Source: Agaricus subrufescens (Eukaryota > Basidiomycota > Agaricomycetes > Agaricales > Agaricaceae). From it: a DNA stretch of 64,000 nt. The translations under genes were made by a program, and so were the position numbers. Numbering within the stretch: the first letter of the stretch is position 1; every line of letters starts with the position of its first letter. The notes below the pieces were generated by a model that did no database searches, had not been told where the DNA came from, and worked only from the letters and a program-made list of their open reading frames with translations. The stretch lies in the NCBI GenBank assembly GCA_029945375.1, contig CM057058.1:3596001-3660000 (forward strand), read 5' to 3'. This document shows positions 1 to 12,490 of the stretch, piece after piece.

Positions 1-2188
1 CTGTACCAGGAACAAGCCCAGCGTTGGGACAAGTTCATCCGCGCAGCATATCGTAAGTCATAGTTATATCCAACATGATAATGCTGATCAGATTGTATCA
101 GCCAACTTCTCACGCCATGACTCTGTTGCTTCTCCTACCTCCGCACCTCCAGACCCAGCTCCGTCCTGTGACAGCAATGTGCAAAGCCACGATCCTTCGC
201 CAAAGAAGAAGCAGCCGGTGGCTCGCTCTGGCAAGCAAATGCCCCCTCCGCTTTCTGAGTACGAGCTCCAGAGAGAGGCGAACATTGCCGAGATCAAGCA
301 AATCTTTACCTCGATGGGCATTCCATCAATGAAGGACGTGATGGCGAATGAAAAGAAGGAAATCAAGACTATGAAGAGGAAGAAGGGAGCTGAGAAGGGA
401 GGGAACAAATTGAGGTGCGTGATTTTGGTTTATACTGAAGCGTCAGGCTTGGCTGATGTTTTCAAGCCCTGATGAGGTCCCTTCTGGCTCTGGGGATGAG
501 CGGCCCATGAAGAGGTATAAACTTCGGTAAGTTTTGGAGCACGCATTGTAATTGTCTCGCTGACTCGAAATTTTATTATAGGTCTACTTCTGATGGGACC
601 ACGGCACAGAACGACAGCGAAGGCGTCGCAGGAGGCTTAGGTGCACCGTCTACGGTTACAGAAGGCAACACCGCACCCCCGTCCACGTCAGCTACAACGT
701 GCGGGCTTACAGAAGATGCCACGTCACTCATGCGCACATCTCCATCTCCTGCGCAACTTCAGGATGTTTTGATGGGCGGCACAATTACTCTGACGCCTCA
801 ATCTGACCCCGGTGAGGCTGCCAGATTGTCATCTGAGAACACAGCCAAAGGTACCTTACTTGGTGGTCCTTCATTCCTGCGTTCGTCATATCTAAAACAC
901 ACATAGTTACAGAAGGCGGCATATCACCCACACCCCCATCTGCACAAGTGCAAGATGGTTCGCTGGATGGCGCAACGGATCTCATGCTTCCATCTGACCT
1001 CAATGAGGTTGTGAGAGTGTCATCTCTGGGCATGGCCAAAGGTACGTCAATCAATTGTCTCCCACTGCATTCGTCGTATCTATAACACATGTACATGCAG
1101 AGGGCGGTGTATCACTGTCACCCACATCTGCGCAAGTGCAAGATGGTCCGCTGGATGGTGTAATAGATTTTATGCCTCCGTCTGCCCCTGGTGAGACTGT
1201 AAGAGTGTCGTCTGAGGGCTTGGCCAATGGTACGTTAAATTATTGTCCCCCATTCCTACGTTCATTATATCTACACTATATGTACTTACAGATGATGGTC
1301 CATCACTCCCGTTTGCACCTCCTGCACAACTTCTGGGTGGTCTGACAGGTAGCATAGCTACTCTTACACCTCCATCTGACCCCGGTGAGGCTGCTAGAGT
1401 AATGTCTGAGGACGTGGCTAAAGGACCATCTAAGGATTCTACCGAAGGTATGTCCGTTAAAAGGTATTACAATATATCCTCTAACTTCGAATGAAGACCA
1501 CATTTCTCCTGCTGAATCTCGGGATGATCCGATGGATGGGACAGCTGTGACTACTGCTGATCCCATGATTAGTATCCATGGCAAAGGTTTGCATTCCATT
1601 TCAAAGTTAGGATTGATCTCAACAATTACTACTTCAGTTCCTGATGAATGTGTTAATTCACTTCCTTCATTTGCTTGTGATGCTAAACAGTTTTTCAAGA
1701 CTGTGGGCAGTGGCTCCCAATTCTGGTCAGCACTTGTGGAGAATTGGCTTCAACTAGAAGTCATTTGTAGTAGAGGGAGAGTAAGTGTCTTTTTTTTGAG
1801 GTATTATTCATTGATCTAAGAATCCTAGAACCTCAATTGTGCAGGGCGGCCACCCCAAGTGGGGATCTGGATCAAAAATGCTCGCAAACTGGCAATTATT
1901 CCCAAAATTATCATTAGTGACTATAAGGTGGCATTTTGTAAGTGGTGGAAGTTACTTCAGCCATCTGAACGTGTGCTAGAGGATGGTCAATTGACTCAGG
2001 ATATTTCTGAGAATGTTGATTGGTCTTCTCTAAGACGTTCAGGCCCAAATGGCTTTTTTATTATTATCATAGCATTGGCATGGTGGGCACATCATGCTGT
2101 GACACCAGCTTTGATGTCAGAGTTAGAGGTTATTTTGGGTGATGTTAATTGGGTTCTTGTAAGGATTCTCAACTCTCTTCCTAAATAA
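1..2188 (+). CDS. KDZ-element accessory protein, E1 copy (5' partial)
   Basis: This multi-exon gene continues from upstream. Bases 1-52 encode a stretch parallel to the E2/E3 accessory gene (QRWDKF versus QQWDGF). A basic/Ser-rich exon at about 174-414 (motif PSPKKKQ) follows. Then comes a run of similar short exons between about 590 and 1,440, each with a Pro/Ser- and Asp-rich segment and separated by introns of about 50 nt. The C-terminus (about 1,680-2,188) aligns with the E3 protein: FWSALVENWLQLE, then CKWWKLLQP, then NVDWSSLRRSGPNGF and an ALAWWAHH motif. The last intron is about 1,780-1,844. Similar proteins are, from memory, common in mushroom genomes, but I know of no assigned function. 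No frame break was noticed, though exon joins were not all checked. Confidence 0.6.
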
Positions 2189-2284
2189 AGGATGAGGAAT
2201 ATCTATCTAGCTTATGATATGTTCAACATAACATCTATTAGTAGTAGTATAGATGATATGGATGCAAGTAGCTCTAATGAAAAT

Positions 2285-3700
2285 GCCAATGCATGATAAT
2301 GAAACCTTCAGGATGCAACAATGAAACTGCCATTGAATAAGATTGAAACTATCAATTGCATGCAATGAAAATTCCAACAAGGTAAATATGAAAACACCAA
2401 TTGTTGGGAATGAAACATTCCATAGTGCAATAATGAAAACCCCAGACCACAAGAATAAAAATGCCAAAGTGCAGCAATGAAACTGCCCTTGAATAGGATT
2501 GAAACTATCAATTGCATGCAATGAAAATTCCAACAAGGTAAAATATGAAAACACCAATTGTTGGGAATGAAACACCCATAGTGCAATAATGAAAACCCCA
2601 GACCACAAGAATAAAAATGCCAAAGTGCAGTAATGAAACTGCCATTGAATAAGATTGAAACTATCAATTGCATGCAATGAAAATTCCAACAAGGTAAATA
2701 TGAAAACACCAATTGTTGAACATCCATAGTGCAATAATGAAAACCCCAGACCCCACAAGAATAAAAATGCAAAAGTGCAGCAATGAAACTGCCCTTGAAT
2801 AGGATTAGGAAACTATCAATTGCATGCAATGAAAATTCCAACAAGGTAAATATGAAAACACCAATTGTTGGGAATGAAACATCCATAGTGCAATAATGAA
2901 AACCCCAGACCACAAGAATAAAAATGCCAAAGTGCAGCAATGAAACTGCCCTTGAATAGGATTGAAACTAATCAATTGCATGCAATGAAAATTCCAACAA
3001 GGTAAATATGAAAACACCAATTGTTGGGAATGAAACATCCATAGTGCAATAATGAAAACCCCAGACCACAAGAATAAATGCCAAAGTGCAGCAATGAAAC
3101 TGCTATTGAATAAGATTGAAACTATCAATTGCATGCAATGAAAATTCCAACAAGGTCAAATATGAAAACACCAATTGTTGGGAATGAAACACCCATGGCA
3201 ATAATGAAAACCCCAGACCATAAGAATAAAAATCCCAAAGTACAACAATGAAATTGCCATTGTATAAGGTTGAAACTATCAATTGTATACAATGAAAATC
3301 CCAACAAGTGGAAATGAGAATGTGCACAGGTAGGTATGAAAATGCCAATAGCTAGCAATAATACCTCCATGGGGTAATAATGAAAATGCCAAAGTTTTCT
3401 AATGAAAACTCCAAGTCAAATAATGAAAATGCCAAAATTCAGCAATGAAATTGCTATTGCACAAGATTGAAACTATCAATTGGATATAATGAAAACCCCA
3501 GACAAGAATAAAAATACCAAAGTGGAGCATTGAAACTGCCATTGTATAAGATTGAAACTATCAATTGCATACAATGAAAACCCCAATAAGTGGAAATGAG
3601 AATGTACACAGGCAGGTATGAAAATGCCAATACCTGGCAATAATATCTTCATGGTATAATAATGAAAATGCCCAATGTTTCTAATGAAAATTCTTAGTCA
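2285..3700. repeat. E1 subterminal satellite, period about 155 bp
   Basis: A tandem array whose landmark CCAATTGTTG recurs near 2,397, 2,555, 2,710, 2,858, 3,016 and 3,170, giving a period of about 150-158 bp. Units decay after 3,200. Within each unit the short motif AATGAAA recurs every 15-40 bases, always on the plus strand. Long minus-strand open frames here follow the period of the array and are not genes. From 3,700 to 4,170 the same AATGAAA-rich sequence continues without clear periodicity up to the terminus. Confidence 0.85.
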
Positions 3701-4125
3701 CAACAATGAAAATGCCAAAGTTCAGCAATGAAACTACCCATTATATAGAATGAAAACAAACAATTGGGTATGAAAATACTTACTACCAAATATGAAAACA
3801 CCAATCCCTGGTTATGAAATGTCCATGATATAATAATGAAAACAAAATGAAAATCTCTAGACATAGTAATGAAAATGCCAATATCCACCAAGAACCAGTA
3901 GAATGAGATTGCCAACTGACTAGAATGAAACATCCAGTCAGATTTAACAATAGTAGTATAAACCAAGAATGATATTGCCAGTGTATAAGTATAGTATTGA
4001 TAATATATTGGACTGGCATATTATGAAACCTCCAATCTCAAAAACAGCGGAATAATGAAAACATAGACTGGATATATCATAACCGTAAGTTGCAGTCGTT
4101 CATTGGATATAATGAAAATTCTTCA

Positions 4126-4141
4126 ATTGGATATAGCCAAT
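4126..4141. repeat. Terminal hairpin of E1
   Basis: ATTGG-6nt-CCAAT stem-loop. It ends 29 bp before the inferred terminus at 4,170, the same spacing as at the ends of E2 and E3. Confidence 0.7.
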
Positions 4142-4170
4142 AAGTTATGATAACGAGAGCAGCCACGAGT

Positions 4171-7128
4171 CAGCGGTAAGCCTACTGAATTGGAGCCATT
4201 CAACGTTGTCAGCTAAGTCTAGCATTGCATAGCAACATAAACATCTTACCGAACACTCTCAAGGAATTCATCAAGAGGTTGTCCCGTGAGACGGGCTGGA
4301 CTTTCAGCATCTTTGCGGGTGGGCCGGAGCCACGTCTTGAAGGACGCCTAAGTGCATTCATGTGAGTGTCTAGGCTCTTCGGCGCACATCCCGGGGTTTG
4401 TAACTGAGCTCACCCTTTCACAAGCGTCAACGGAGAGGCTGAAGCGTCAGAAATAACGTTTCAGGACTACCTTTGTGCTGACTACAAGACGCTGGCACAG
4501 CAGTGGGACGGATTCTTGTGCAAAGCTTACGGTAGGCTCATTGTTTGAACCTCGGCTATTTCAGGAACTGATCAGTCCGATCAGAAACTCCCTCTCATCC
4601 TACTTCAACCTCCTTTACAGCAGGCCATGCCCACGACACCACCGGCGACTCGGATGAAAACGACGACGATAGAGGCGTCGCAGCCAGCGATGACGATGGC
4701 GATGATAGAGAAGTTGCGGCTGGCGATGAAGACGATGATGACGACGCGCTTGGTGATGGAGACCGCGCCGGGGACGACGCCGACAGCGACAATGTACCAG
4801 GGCATGGACTCTCTGAATGCGAACAATCTAGGGAGAGAAACATTGTATGCAATGCAGCTCTCCTACGCGAAGTCATGGGTAAATACTCGATCCGGAGTCC
4901 CGATAAACCATCGCGAGGGAAAAAAGGAAGGCAGGGAGCTGGAGGGCGTGGTCGAGGTAGAGGTCAAGGGCCTGTAGTACCGCGTTCTCGAATGACGAGG
5001 TCGCAACAGGGAGCAGGGTGAGTCACTTGCGTCTTGAAGCTTCATCATCTTACCTTCAAGTAGTGCAAATGCATCAACTAGTGACGAAGGCGGGGCTCCT
5101 CAGCATATTCAGGCTGATGGAACAGAAGCCCCAGTTGGTGACAAGCCCGAAGTTTCTCTGCCTCGTCAATCGACAGCGTGAGTCTCAAACGTCATGATTT
5201 CTTTTCAATAGTGTAAATGCGTCGACTAGTGACAACGGCGAGCCTCCCCAGTCTGTTCACGCTGGTGAAACAGAAGTTTCTGTCGGTGACAAGGGCGAGG
5301 TTTCTCATCCACGTCAAGCAACAGGGTGAGTCTCAAATGCTATATGTTACTTTGCTACTGACAGATTGGCAACAAGTAGGACGGAGCCGTCTCCTAATGA
5401 CCCCGTGCTGCAACCGAATGAGAAATCCGCATCAGGACTATCTGCCCTCGCATTGGACAGAATCCCCCAAGTGTGAGCCTCTATTTCTTCGAATCCGCGT
5501 CGCTTTCTAAGACTCTGGCTACAATCAGACCCACGGAGTCTTCTCCTAACGATCACGTGCAACCGAAGGAGAACGCCCTTTTGGGAACCCCGCCCCCCGC
5601 ATTAGACCAAGTTCCTCAAGAGTAAGTGTTTATTTCTATGATTCGCGCCACTTTCTAATACTCTGGCTACAATTAGGCCTACAGGGTTGTCTCCCAACGA
5701 TCACGTGCAACTGGACGACGCCGCTTTGGGACTGGGTCAGATCCCTGACGTGTAAGAATCTAATTCTATGAATCCCGTCATTTTCTGATAATCTCGCTAT
5801 AACCAGAGTTATGGAATCGTCTCCTCATGATAATGTGCAACCGAACAAGAACACCGCTTTGGAACACTCTGCCATCGAATCGGATCAGAGCCCTCGAGTG
5901 TAAGTCTCTGTACTTCTATTAACCAGCATTGTTTCTAATACTATAAATCCAACTAGGCCAACAGTGACTTTGGTCGCATCGTCGAAGTCTGCCAATGAAG
6001 AGATGCAATCAAACGAGAATGCCAGCAACGAATGTGACCCACAGCTTTCTGAAGCATCTGAGCAAGTCAGTGAGCAGTCAGCCGAATGCGCTGACACAAG
6101 TATACCAGTGGTTGAGAACTCGAGGTAGAGCAGCTCCTGTATGTACCTTTCTCGAGTGTCTATAGTATGTGGCTGATACTATAACTAATTAGATCATCTC
6201 GGCCCTCGGAGTCTGCCAACAATGACGAAGAAGTGAAGAAAAACACTGGTAGCGAATCACAAGCTCTGGACCTCTCTGAGTCTTCCGAGCCGACCGTGGT
6301 GCCGTTAATGGAGCGCACTGGTATGGGACCGCCAGCAGTTGAGATATCTGAGCCTGAGCAACGACGGTGAGTGACCCTCTGGACGAAATCCATCATTGAT
6401 ATCAATTAATCAATCAATAGAATGACTGACACCCAACCTAACACGTCACCAGCTGACCAGGATGACGTGTTGGACAAGTTTATGGTTGCCACCAGTTTCT
6501 CACAATCTCCCCAGGTTCGTAAACTCGGCTGATAAATATTTCCGGGGTATTGCACAGTCATCAAAGGTTTGGAAGAAACTTGTGCTTAACTGGCTGCGTT
6601 TTGAGAGTGTTTGTTCGATGAAAGGTGTATGTTTCGCGAGTCCCTTTCTTGTACTGGCTAAAACTGATATCTTGATAGAATCTATCCACGAAACATCGGC
6701 CCCTTGAGATCAAGACTTGGATGAAATATGGACGCAAGTTGACATCAACTCCTGAGGTATTGATCAGTGAGTTTTCGGGTACTTTCAGTGAATGGTGGAA
6801 GGTTTTGCAACCAATAGAGCGGTGTCAACCGGATGGATCATTGTCTAGATCTATTTCCGACGATGTTGACTGGTCCTCTTTGATGCATGCTGGTCCGACT
6901 GGTGTCTTTCTCGTCATGATGGCCCTGGCTTGGTGGGCTCATCGAGCTGAAAGGGATGACAAGAAGGCATCGACAAAGCACATGATGTCTGAGTTTGACA
7001 TTGTTGCTGACGACGTAAATTGGGCTTTCCTCATGATGATGAAGACTTTGTCTCCAAGACCAAACAAACGTGATATTACCAATGTTGATGCAACTGCTGA
7101 TGATTCCCGAAATACAAAGAGAAAGTGA
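4171..7128 (+). pseudogene. Accessory protein gene, E2 copy: cut by E1 and frameshifted
   Basis: This is the same gene as 18,297-21,870 (minus) but lacks the first two exons because E1 is inserted at the end of exon 2. Recognisable exons are 4,233-4,361 and 4,425-4,531, then an acidic plus RG-rich exon from 4,621, then the short exon array (about 5,060-6,370). The C-terminal domain lies at 6,421-7,128. At 6,475-6,482 the E2 copy reads GACAAGTTTATGG where the E3 copy reads GACAATTTATGG. The extra G shifts the frame in the exon preceding the C-terminal domain. Two further substitutions lie close by (CCAGG versus CCGAG). It probably gives no functional protein. Confidence 0.75.
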
Positions 7129-7199
7129 GTATGTTTCAATACTCTTAGAACCTTTCTTATATTTGTCCAGGTTAATCTAAAGAACACTATGCTATATTA

Positions 7200-9796
7200 G
7201 CTATCCGTAGTAGTAGAAAGATGTTAGTAGATAGTAATTTAGTGATATGCACATGAGTGATTAGTGATTGAAGATGTGCTTATGTCAAAATGAAAATTTG
7301 TCTCAATTAAACCAGCTAACAATTTATGAAAGAATGAAGTCTACATCGAGAAAAAGATGTAGAAATAATAGTTAAGGATCTATATGAAAATCACACAATT
7401 CAATGTAATTATGAAGAAATGAAAGTCCAAGTCTTCATTGCTAATAGACTATTCTTCATTCTATACCAAACCATGATTTTCATTTCTTCATACATAGATT
7501 GGGTTATACAATCCTTCATATAAATTCTCATTAATCTTTGCAATGTCTTCATTAGTAATGCATACTTCTTCATTCTATACCAAACCATGATTTTCATTTC
7601 TTCATACATATATTGGGTTGTACAATCCTTCATATAAATTTTCATTAATCCTTGCTATGTCTTTATTGGTAAAGCATACTTCTTCATTGTATCCCAAGCC
7701 ATAATTCATTTCTTTGGACATATATTAAGTTGTACAATCCTCCATATAAATCTTCATTAATTTTTGTTATGTCTTTATTACTAATACATATATCTTCATT
7801 CTACTCCAAGGCATAACTGATTGGCTATTTTCATTTCTTTATAGACAAAATTAGATTGTACAATCCTTCATATACATTTTCATTAATCAATATGAGATCT
7901 TCACTGAAAACAGATAGTTTTCATTCTCTTCCAATTCATAATTCACCACTTCTTCATGACTGCATTGGTTTTCAGTTATTCAAAAAACACTGCAATAAGG
8001 AGGGCTCCATTGTTATTATTAATAAACAATTCTTTATTCTATCCCAAGTCACAATTATCATATACTTTCAAATATGCATTGTCATACTGGGTATCTTTGT
8101 TGTTATAACAGGTTTTCCCTCTAGGGCCAAACATAAGTTACATACACAACCCAATAGTTACAGGAAGAAACAAAATTTGCTAATGAACAATGAGTTGGGA
8201 TAGAGTGAAGATGTATGTATTAGCAATGAAGATGTAGCAAAGATTAATGAAGATTCATATGAAGAGAAATAGAAATAGCTTATGAAAAATAATTTGGGAC
8301 TCAATGAAGATATGCCCATTAGCAATGAAGACATAGTAGACATTAATGAAGATTAATATGAAACAATATGCAATCCAATAGATGTATGAAGAAATGAAAA
8401 TAGCCAATGAAAAATGATTTGAGACAGGATGAAGATATGTCTATTAGCAATGAAGATATGCCAGACATTAATGAAGATTGCAATGAAGGATTATGAGTGT
8501 ATGAAGAAATGCAAATAGCTAATGAAAAATGATTTGGGACAGAATGAAGATGTGTGTAATAGCAATGAAGACATAGCATGCATAAATGAAGATTGAAATG
8601 AAGGATTGTGCAACCCAATATATATGAAAAAAATGAAAATAAGTAATGAATAATGATCTGGGACAGAATGAAGATGTGTGTATTAGCAATGAAGACATAG
8701 CACATATTAATGAAGATTGAAATGAAGGAGTGTGCAACCCAATGCATGTATGAAGAAATGAAAATAGCTAATGAATAATGAGTTGGGACAGAATGAAGAT
8801 GTGTGTAATAGCAATGAAGACATAGCACATATTAATGAAGATTGAAATGAAGGAGTGTGCAACCCAATGCATGTATGAAGAAATGAAAATAAGTATTGAA
8901 TAATGAGTTGGGACAGAATGAAGATGTGTGTAATAGCAATGAAGACATAGCATGCATAAATGAAGATTGAAATGAAGGATTGTGCAACCCAATATATATG
9001 AAAAAAATGAAAATAAGTAATGAATAATGATCTGGGACAGAATGAAGATGTGTGTATTGGCAATGAAGACATAGCACATATTAATGAAGATTGAAATGAA
9101 GGAGTGTGCAACCCAATGCATGTATGAAGAAATGAAAATAGCTAATGAATAATGAGTTGGGACAGAATGAAGATGTGTGTAATAACAATGAAGACATAGC
9201 AAATATTAATGAAAATTGAAATGAAGGATTGTGCAACCCAATGTATGTATGAAGAAATGAAAATAAGTAATGAATAATGATTTGGGACAGAATGAAGATG
9301 TGTGTATTAGCAATGAAGACATAGCATGCATAATGAAGATTGAAATGAAAGGATTGTGCAACCCAATGTATGTATGAAGAAATGAAAATAGCTAATGAAT
9401 AATGAGTTGGGACAAAAATGAAGATGTGTGTAATAGCAATGAAGACACTATAGCAAATATTAATGAAAATTGAAATGAAGGATTGTGCAACCCAATGTAT
9501 GTATGAAGAAATTAAAATAAGTAATGAAGGATAAATTGGAATAGAATGAAAAGTATGTATCAACAATGAAGGATTGATATGAAAGACTTTGCCACCCAAT
9601 GCATTTATGAAAGAATCAAGCTATATGATGAATCATGTGTTGGGTTACAATGAAAACACCCATGGCAATAATGAAACTGATAGTATGAAGACCACTCACC
9701 TTCCCATGAGTTATGAAATGAAAGGTTGTTGGGAATAATGAAGTTGCTATCATTGGATAGTCCCAATAAATTATGAATAAATTGCTAGTGACTAGT
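7200..9796. repeat. E2 satellite-bearing terminal region (125-bp array)
   Basis: From 7,200 to about 8,150 the sequence is AT-rich with scattered AATGAA motifs and no gene. From about 8,200 to 9,500 a tandem array has the landmark GGGACAGAATGAAGATG recurring about every 125 bp (near 8,535, 8,661, 8,786, 8,911, 9,037, 9,161, 9,286). A unique outer 200 bp leads to the terminus at 9,796. The array is the inverted partner of 15,830-17,270 and is related to 27,740-29,100. Open frames across it are translations of the repeat. Confidence 0.9.
9752..9767. repeat. Terminal hairpin of E2
   Basis: ATTGG-6nt-CCAAT stem-loop ending 29 bp from the inferred terminus at 9,796. Confidence 0.75.
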
Positions 9797-10837
9797 GCAG
9801 TGGTGACGCATACTCCCTCGATCTTTCAAGTTTTGCATGCGGACACAGTACACATGACGCCTGCCTCGAATGGTTGTAAATACATTGTGCATGGCAGATG
9901 TGGACTTTCGTCATGGATGGAAGCGAAAGCGTTGAGAACCAAGGACGCAAAATCCATTGGTCAATGGCTATTCGAGGACATAATCTGTCGGTGGGGCAGT
10001 CTTGTGAAAATAGTCACAGACAATGGCTCGCCATTTAGGAAAGCGGTGAGGTGGCTCGAAGATAAATATGGAATTAAGGGTGTAACGATCTCGCCATATA
10101 ACTCGAGGGCTAATGGCATTGTCGAGAGGCCTCATTGGGATGTACGGCAGATGTTATACAAGGCTACGGACGGTGAAGTAAAAAAGTGGTTTTGGCACCT
10201 ACATCAAGTTATGTGGGCAGACAGAATTACTATAAGAAAGGGGACAGGATGTTCTCCCTACTTCATGGTTACCGGGGCTCATCCTACGATACCTTTGGAC
10301 GTAGTCGAGGCGACTTGGTTGGTGAAATATCCTGATCGATTTGTCGAGACTGCAGAGTTGATCGGTCTAAGGGCTCTCGCGCTGGCTAAACATGTTAAAC
10401 ATGTGGAGCAAATGAGGGCAAGGTTAACGAAAGAAAAAGTTGATCGAGCTTTGAAATTAGAAGAAGATGCGAAAGCGAGGATTAAGGAATATGATCTGGA
10501 AGCAGGGAGCTTGGTCCTGGTGAAGAATTCCGCGATCGAGATGTCAGCCAATAGGAAAATGAAACCTCGATATCTCGGACCCATGGTAGTGGTTCGAAGG
10601 TTGAAAGGGGGAGCATATGTTCTTGCCGAGATGGATGGCTCGGTATGGCAGAATAAAGTGGCTGCATTCCGGGTTATTCCTTACCTGGCGAGGGAGAAAG
10701 TCGAGTATTCCGACGCAATCATTAAGCTGTTGGATACGAGTGAAGAGGAGTTAGAACTGTTAGAGGAACCAGTCGAGACTATTGATTTGGACGAGGAAGC
10801 TGATGAATCAGACGAGGAGACAGTCGAGGGAGACTAG
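9797..10837 (+). CDS. Retrotransposon integrase (C-terminal part of pol, 5' cut by E2)
   Basis: The frame is open from the E2 terminus to a TAG at 10,835. The retroviral-type integrase core shows its three acidic residues in context: D in HADTVHM, D in IVTDNGSPF, and E in [10 protein letters not shown]. The C-terminal part has the beta-rich pattern typical of Ty3 integrase ends ([30 protein letters not shown]), followed by an acidic tail. The apparent start codon at 9,773 belongs to the E2 end sequence; the integrase proper begins at GCA 9,797. The N-terminal zinc-binding part and the rest of pol are missing here. E2's insertion separates the coding region from its promoter, so it is probably not expressed as a working polyprotein. 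Confidence 0.9.
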   Translation, partial: AVVTHTPSIFQVLHADTVHMTPASNGCKYIVHGRCGLSSWMEAKALRTKDAKSIGQWLFEDIICRWGSLVKIVTDNGSPFRKAVRWLEDKYGIKGVTISPYNSRANGIVERPHWDVRQMLYKATDGEVKKWFWHLHQVMWADRITIRKGTGCSPYFMVTGAHPTIPLDVVEATWLVKYPDRFVETAELIGLRALALAKHVKHVEQMRARLTKEKVDRALKLEEDAKARIKEYDLEAGSLVLVKNSAIEMSANRKMKPRYLGPMVVVRRLKGGAYVLAEMDGSVWQNKVAAFRVIPYLAREKVEYSDAIIKLLDTSEEELELLEEPVETIDLDEEADESDEETVEGD

Positions 10838-10906
10838 AACCTTTGTTATTGAACACTAACTAGGAGAAAACTAGTCTCGGACAAGTACGCTATAACGATA
10901 AATAGC

Positions 10907-12490
10907 CTACTTGTCTGCCTTGTTCTGGAATCGTTTATCACGCTGCTCGAGGAGCTGAGACAAGAACTCGTACTCTCGCGCATAAAAACGATAGCGTGAA
11001 GTAGTGAATTCGAGTTGTTGAGCAGACTCGACGAGGGCGGTGGTAGTGGCCAAAAGTTTGTGCTGCAAGGCTTGATAGCTTGCGTCCGAGACTATGACGT
11101 GGGCGGCCTCGTTGGCCTCGACTGACAAAGAATGAATGTTGGACACCAAGGTGTCGGCTGGGAAGAGAATTAGAAGAAGTGAAGGTGAAGGGAGGCTAGG
11201 ACGCACCAGTAGCAGCCGAGATAACGTTCAAAATGGGTGGACGTTCCCGAGGCTGTAATCGGAGGGCGTTGAGATAGTGTTCTCGCTGGATTTCGGAGCC
11301 GGGAAGCGGCATGTAGAAAATGCGTACCGTTTGCACTGTGCCTGGATATAGGTCCTAGGAGAAAAAGAAATAAGGTCCAAGAACGTCAATTGGGCAGGAA
11401 AGCTTACAGTCGCGGACATAGAGTTGCTACGAGGGCGAGTCTGCATGATTTGATCTTGGTCGCCTAGGATAGTGGGCCCGGTGACGTTTTGAGTTATCGG
11501 CGCGGCACTCTGAAGAGGGGCAGGTTCAGGACCGTCCGAGGATGGGGGAGGATTAGCCTCGCTGTCTACCTCCATCTGAGGGTGTGGATTAGCATGAATG
11601 AGTGCGAGATAAAGGCGCATACGTTTAGAGAAGTGGAAGGCTGCTGGGACTCTACTTCGTCCTCGGAGGACTCTGAGCTGTCTGGAGGAAGTCGAGGGAT
11701 AGTTCGACGCCTCTAGAATAGGCTGGTATAGAAAAGCGAGAGTGGAAAGTGGGCTGATCTTACCTTCTTGGCCGGAGGTTCAGAAGTGCCTCGACCGGTA
11801 GAGTCGTCACGTTCTGCAGCTGGCTTCGTAGGGGGACCTCGTTTGCCGTTTCCGAGATTGCGATCTACAGCGCTGAGCATAGTACACAACTCGTTGAAAA
11901 CCGCGGGTTGCTTGTGACCCTTGCCTCGGAAGTTAGCGTAGGATTCGTACATGCTTTTGGAACGAGCGAGGAGCCGTTGCGTTTCACTAGAAGACTGAGC
12001 AACAGTGTAGCGCTGCAGGGCCTGAAGAAGAGAAGTCTAGGACGTTGTGAGCATGGAATGATTCAGTCGAGGAGAGAAGGAGGGATACCAGAAAACTTCC
12101 CGCCGCCTCGAGTGGACCAGCCAAACTCTGGGCAACAGCAGGACTAGTGTGTCGACGATTGAAGCGGTGGAAGTAAGATGAGATTTCCGCGTCGAGGAGA
12201 TGTACAGCTTCCTCGTACGCCTGTTTAGCGGGAAGCGATGGTTCAGTAGGCATGGGAGTGGTATGGCAATCCTCGTCTGAAGAGCTACTGTCAAAGTAGG
12301 GCGAGATGCTATCGCGATAGTGGGAGAGATTATAGGAAGGGGATAGACCCCTCCCTCGACTGAGACCACCTCGTAATAAACCCCTACCACGGCCTCGGCC
12401 GCCGCGTCCGCGACGGAAAGGATTGGAGTTGTCGTACAATCGAAGCTGATGCAAACTACAGTCGAGACACATGTTTATGCTGCGAGACAT
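10907..12490 (-). CDS. Antisense retrotransposon gene Y: RG-rich protein with coiled-coil-like C-terminus
   Basis: Unrecognised gene with a continuous frame through five introns of about 50 nt. Exons start at 12,490-12,089, then 12,036-11,764, then 11,712 onward, then segments near 11,577-11,410, 11,353-11,210 and 11,158-10,907. The N-terminus starts MSRSINM, has C-x2-C (MCLDC), then an RGG-like stretch (FRRGRGGRGRGRG). It is followed by an acidic Ser patch, a region with AQSSSETQRLLARSKSM, and a C-terminal helical segment rich in Ala, Glu and Gln ending FQNKADK. It is convergent with the integrase, only 69 bp away. The RG box suggests nucleic-acid binding (inference). No frame break was seen. 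Confidence 0.6.

Larger units (their letters stand above)
1..4170 (+). mobile_element. E1: right end of a KDZ-like element, nested in E2 (left part outside window)
   Basis: The stretch holds the 3' part of an accessory gene (to 2,188), then AT-rich satellite DNA, then an end matching the ends of E2 and E3: a hairpin ATTGG-6nt-CCAAT at 4,126-4,141, an AT-rich stretch, and a terminus at 4,170. Homology between the two 5.6 kb inverted arms begins at exactly 4,171, inside the accessory gene of E2, so E1 appears to be inserted there. The expected 8-bp target duplication would be CAGCGGTA (4,171-4,178); its partner lies left of the window. No transposase is visible. Assignment to KDZ rests on shared gene and end structure, which is inference. 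Confidence 0.65.
4171..9796 (-). mobile_element. E2: second copy of the E3 family, in inverted orientation, interrupted by E1
   Basis: This segment is the near-identical reverse complement of 15,632-21,254 (5,626 versus 5,623 bp). It holds part of the accessory gene followed by the satellite-rich end. Its right terminus at 9,796 (ACTAGT) matches the E3 left terminus. The bases after it (GCAGTGGT) differ from the E3 flank (GCTAATAG on the same strand), which points to an independent insertion rather than a simple inverted duplication. The left part of E2, including any transposase, would lie beyond E1, outside the window. The host sequence to the right is the retrotransposon integrase. Confidence 0.75.

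Noticed and set aside
2285..3700. CRISPR-like array
   Set aside because: Units are contiguous satellite repeats without unique spacers, in a eukaryotic transposon end.
8343..9599. Long minus-strand open frames rich in His, Ser, Phe and Ile (also 15,829-17,267 plus, 27,609-29,299 minus, 2,207-3,370 minus)
   Set aside because: They repeat with the 125- or 155-bp satellite period, exist in several frames at once, and have no start, intron or codon pattern of a gene.
9773..9796. ATG at 9,773 as the true start of the integrase protein
   Set aside because: These bases belong to the end of E2; the integrase frame enters it by chance.
9721..9800. Helitron-type 3' end (hairpin followed by CTAG)
   Set aside because: The hairpin and CTAG are suggestive, but the ends are inverted repeats, E3 has an 8-bp duplication and a KDZ transposase, and no Rep/helicase gene is present.
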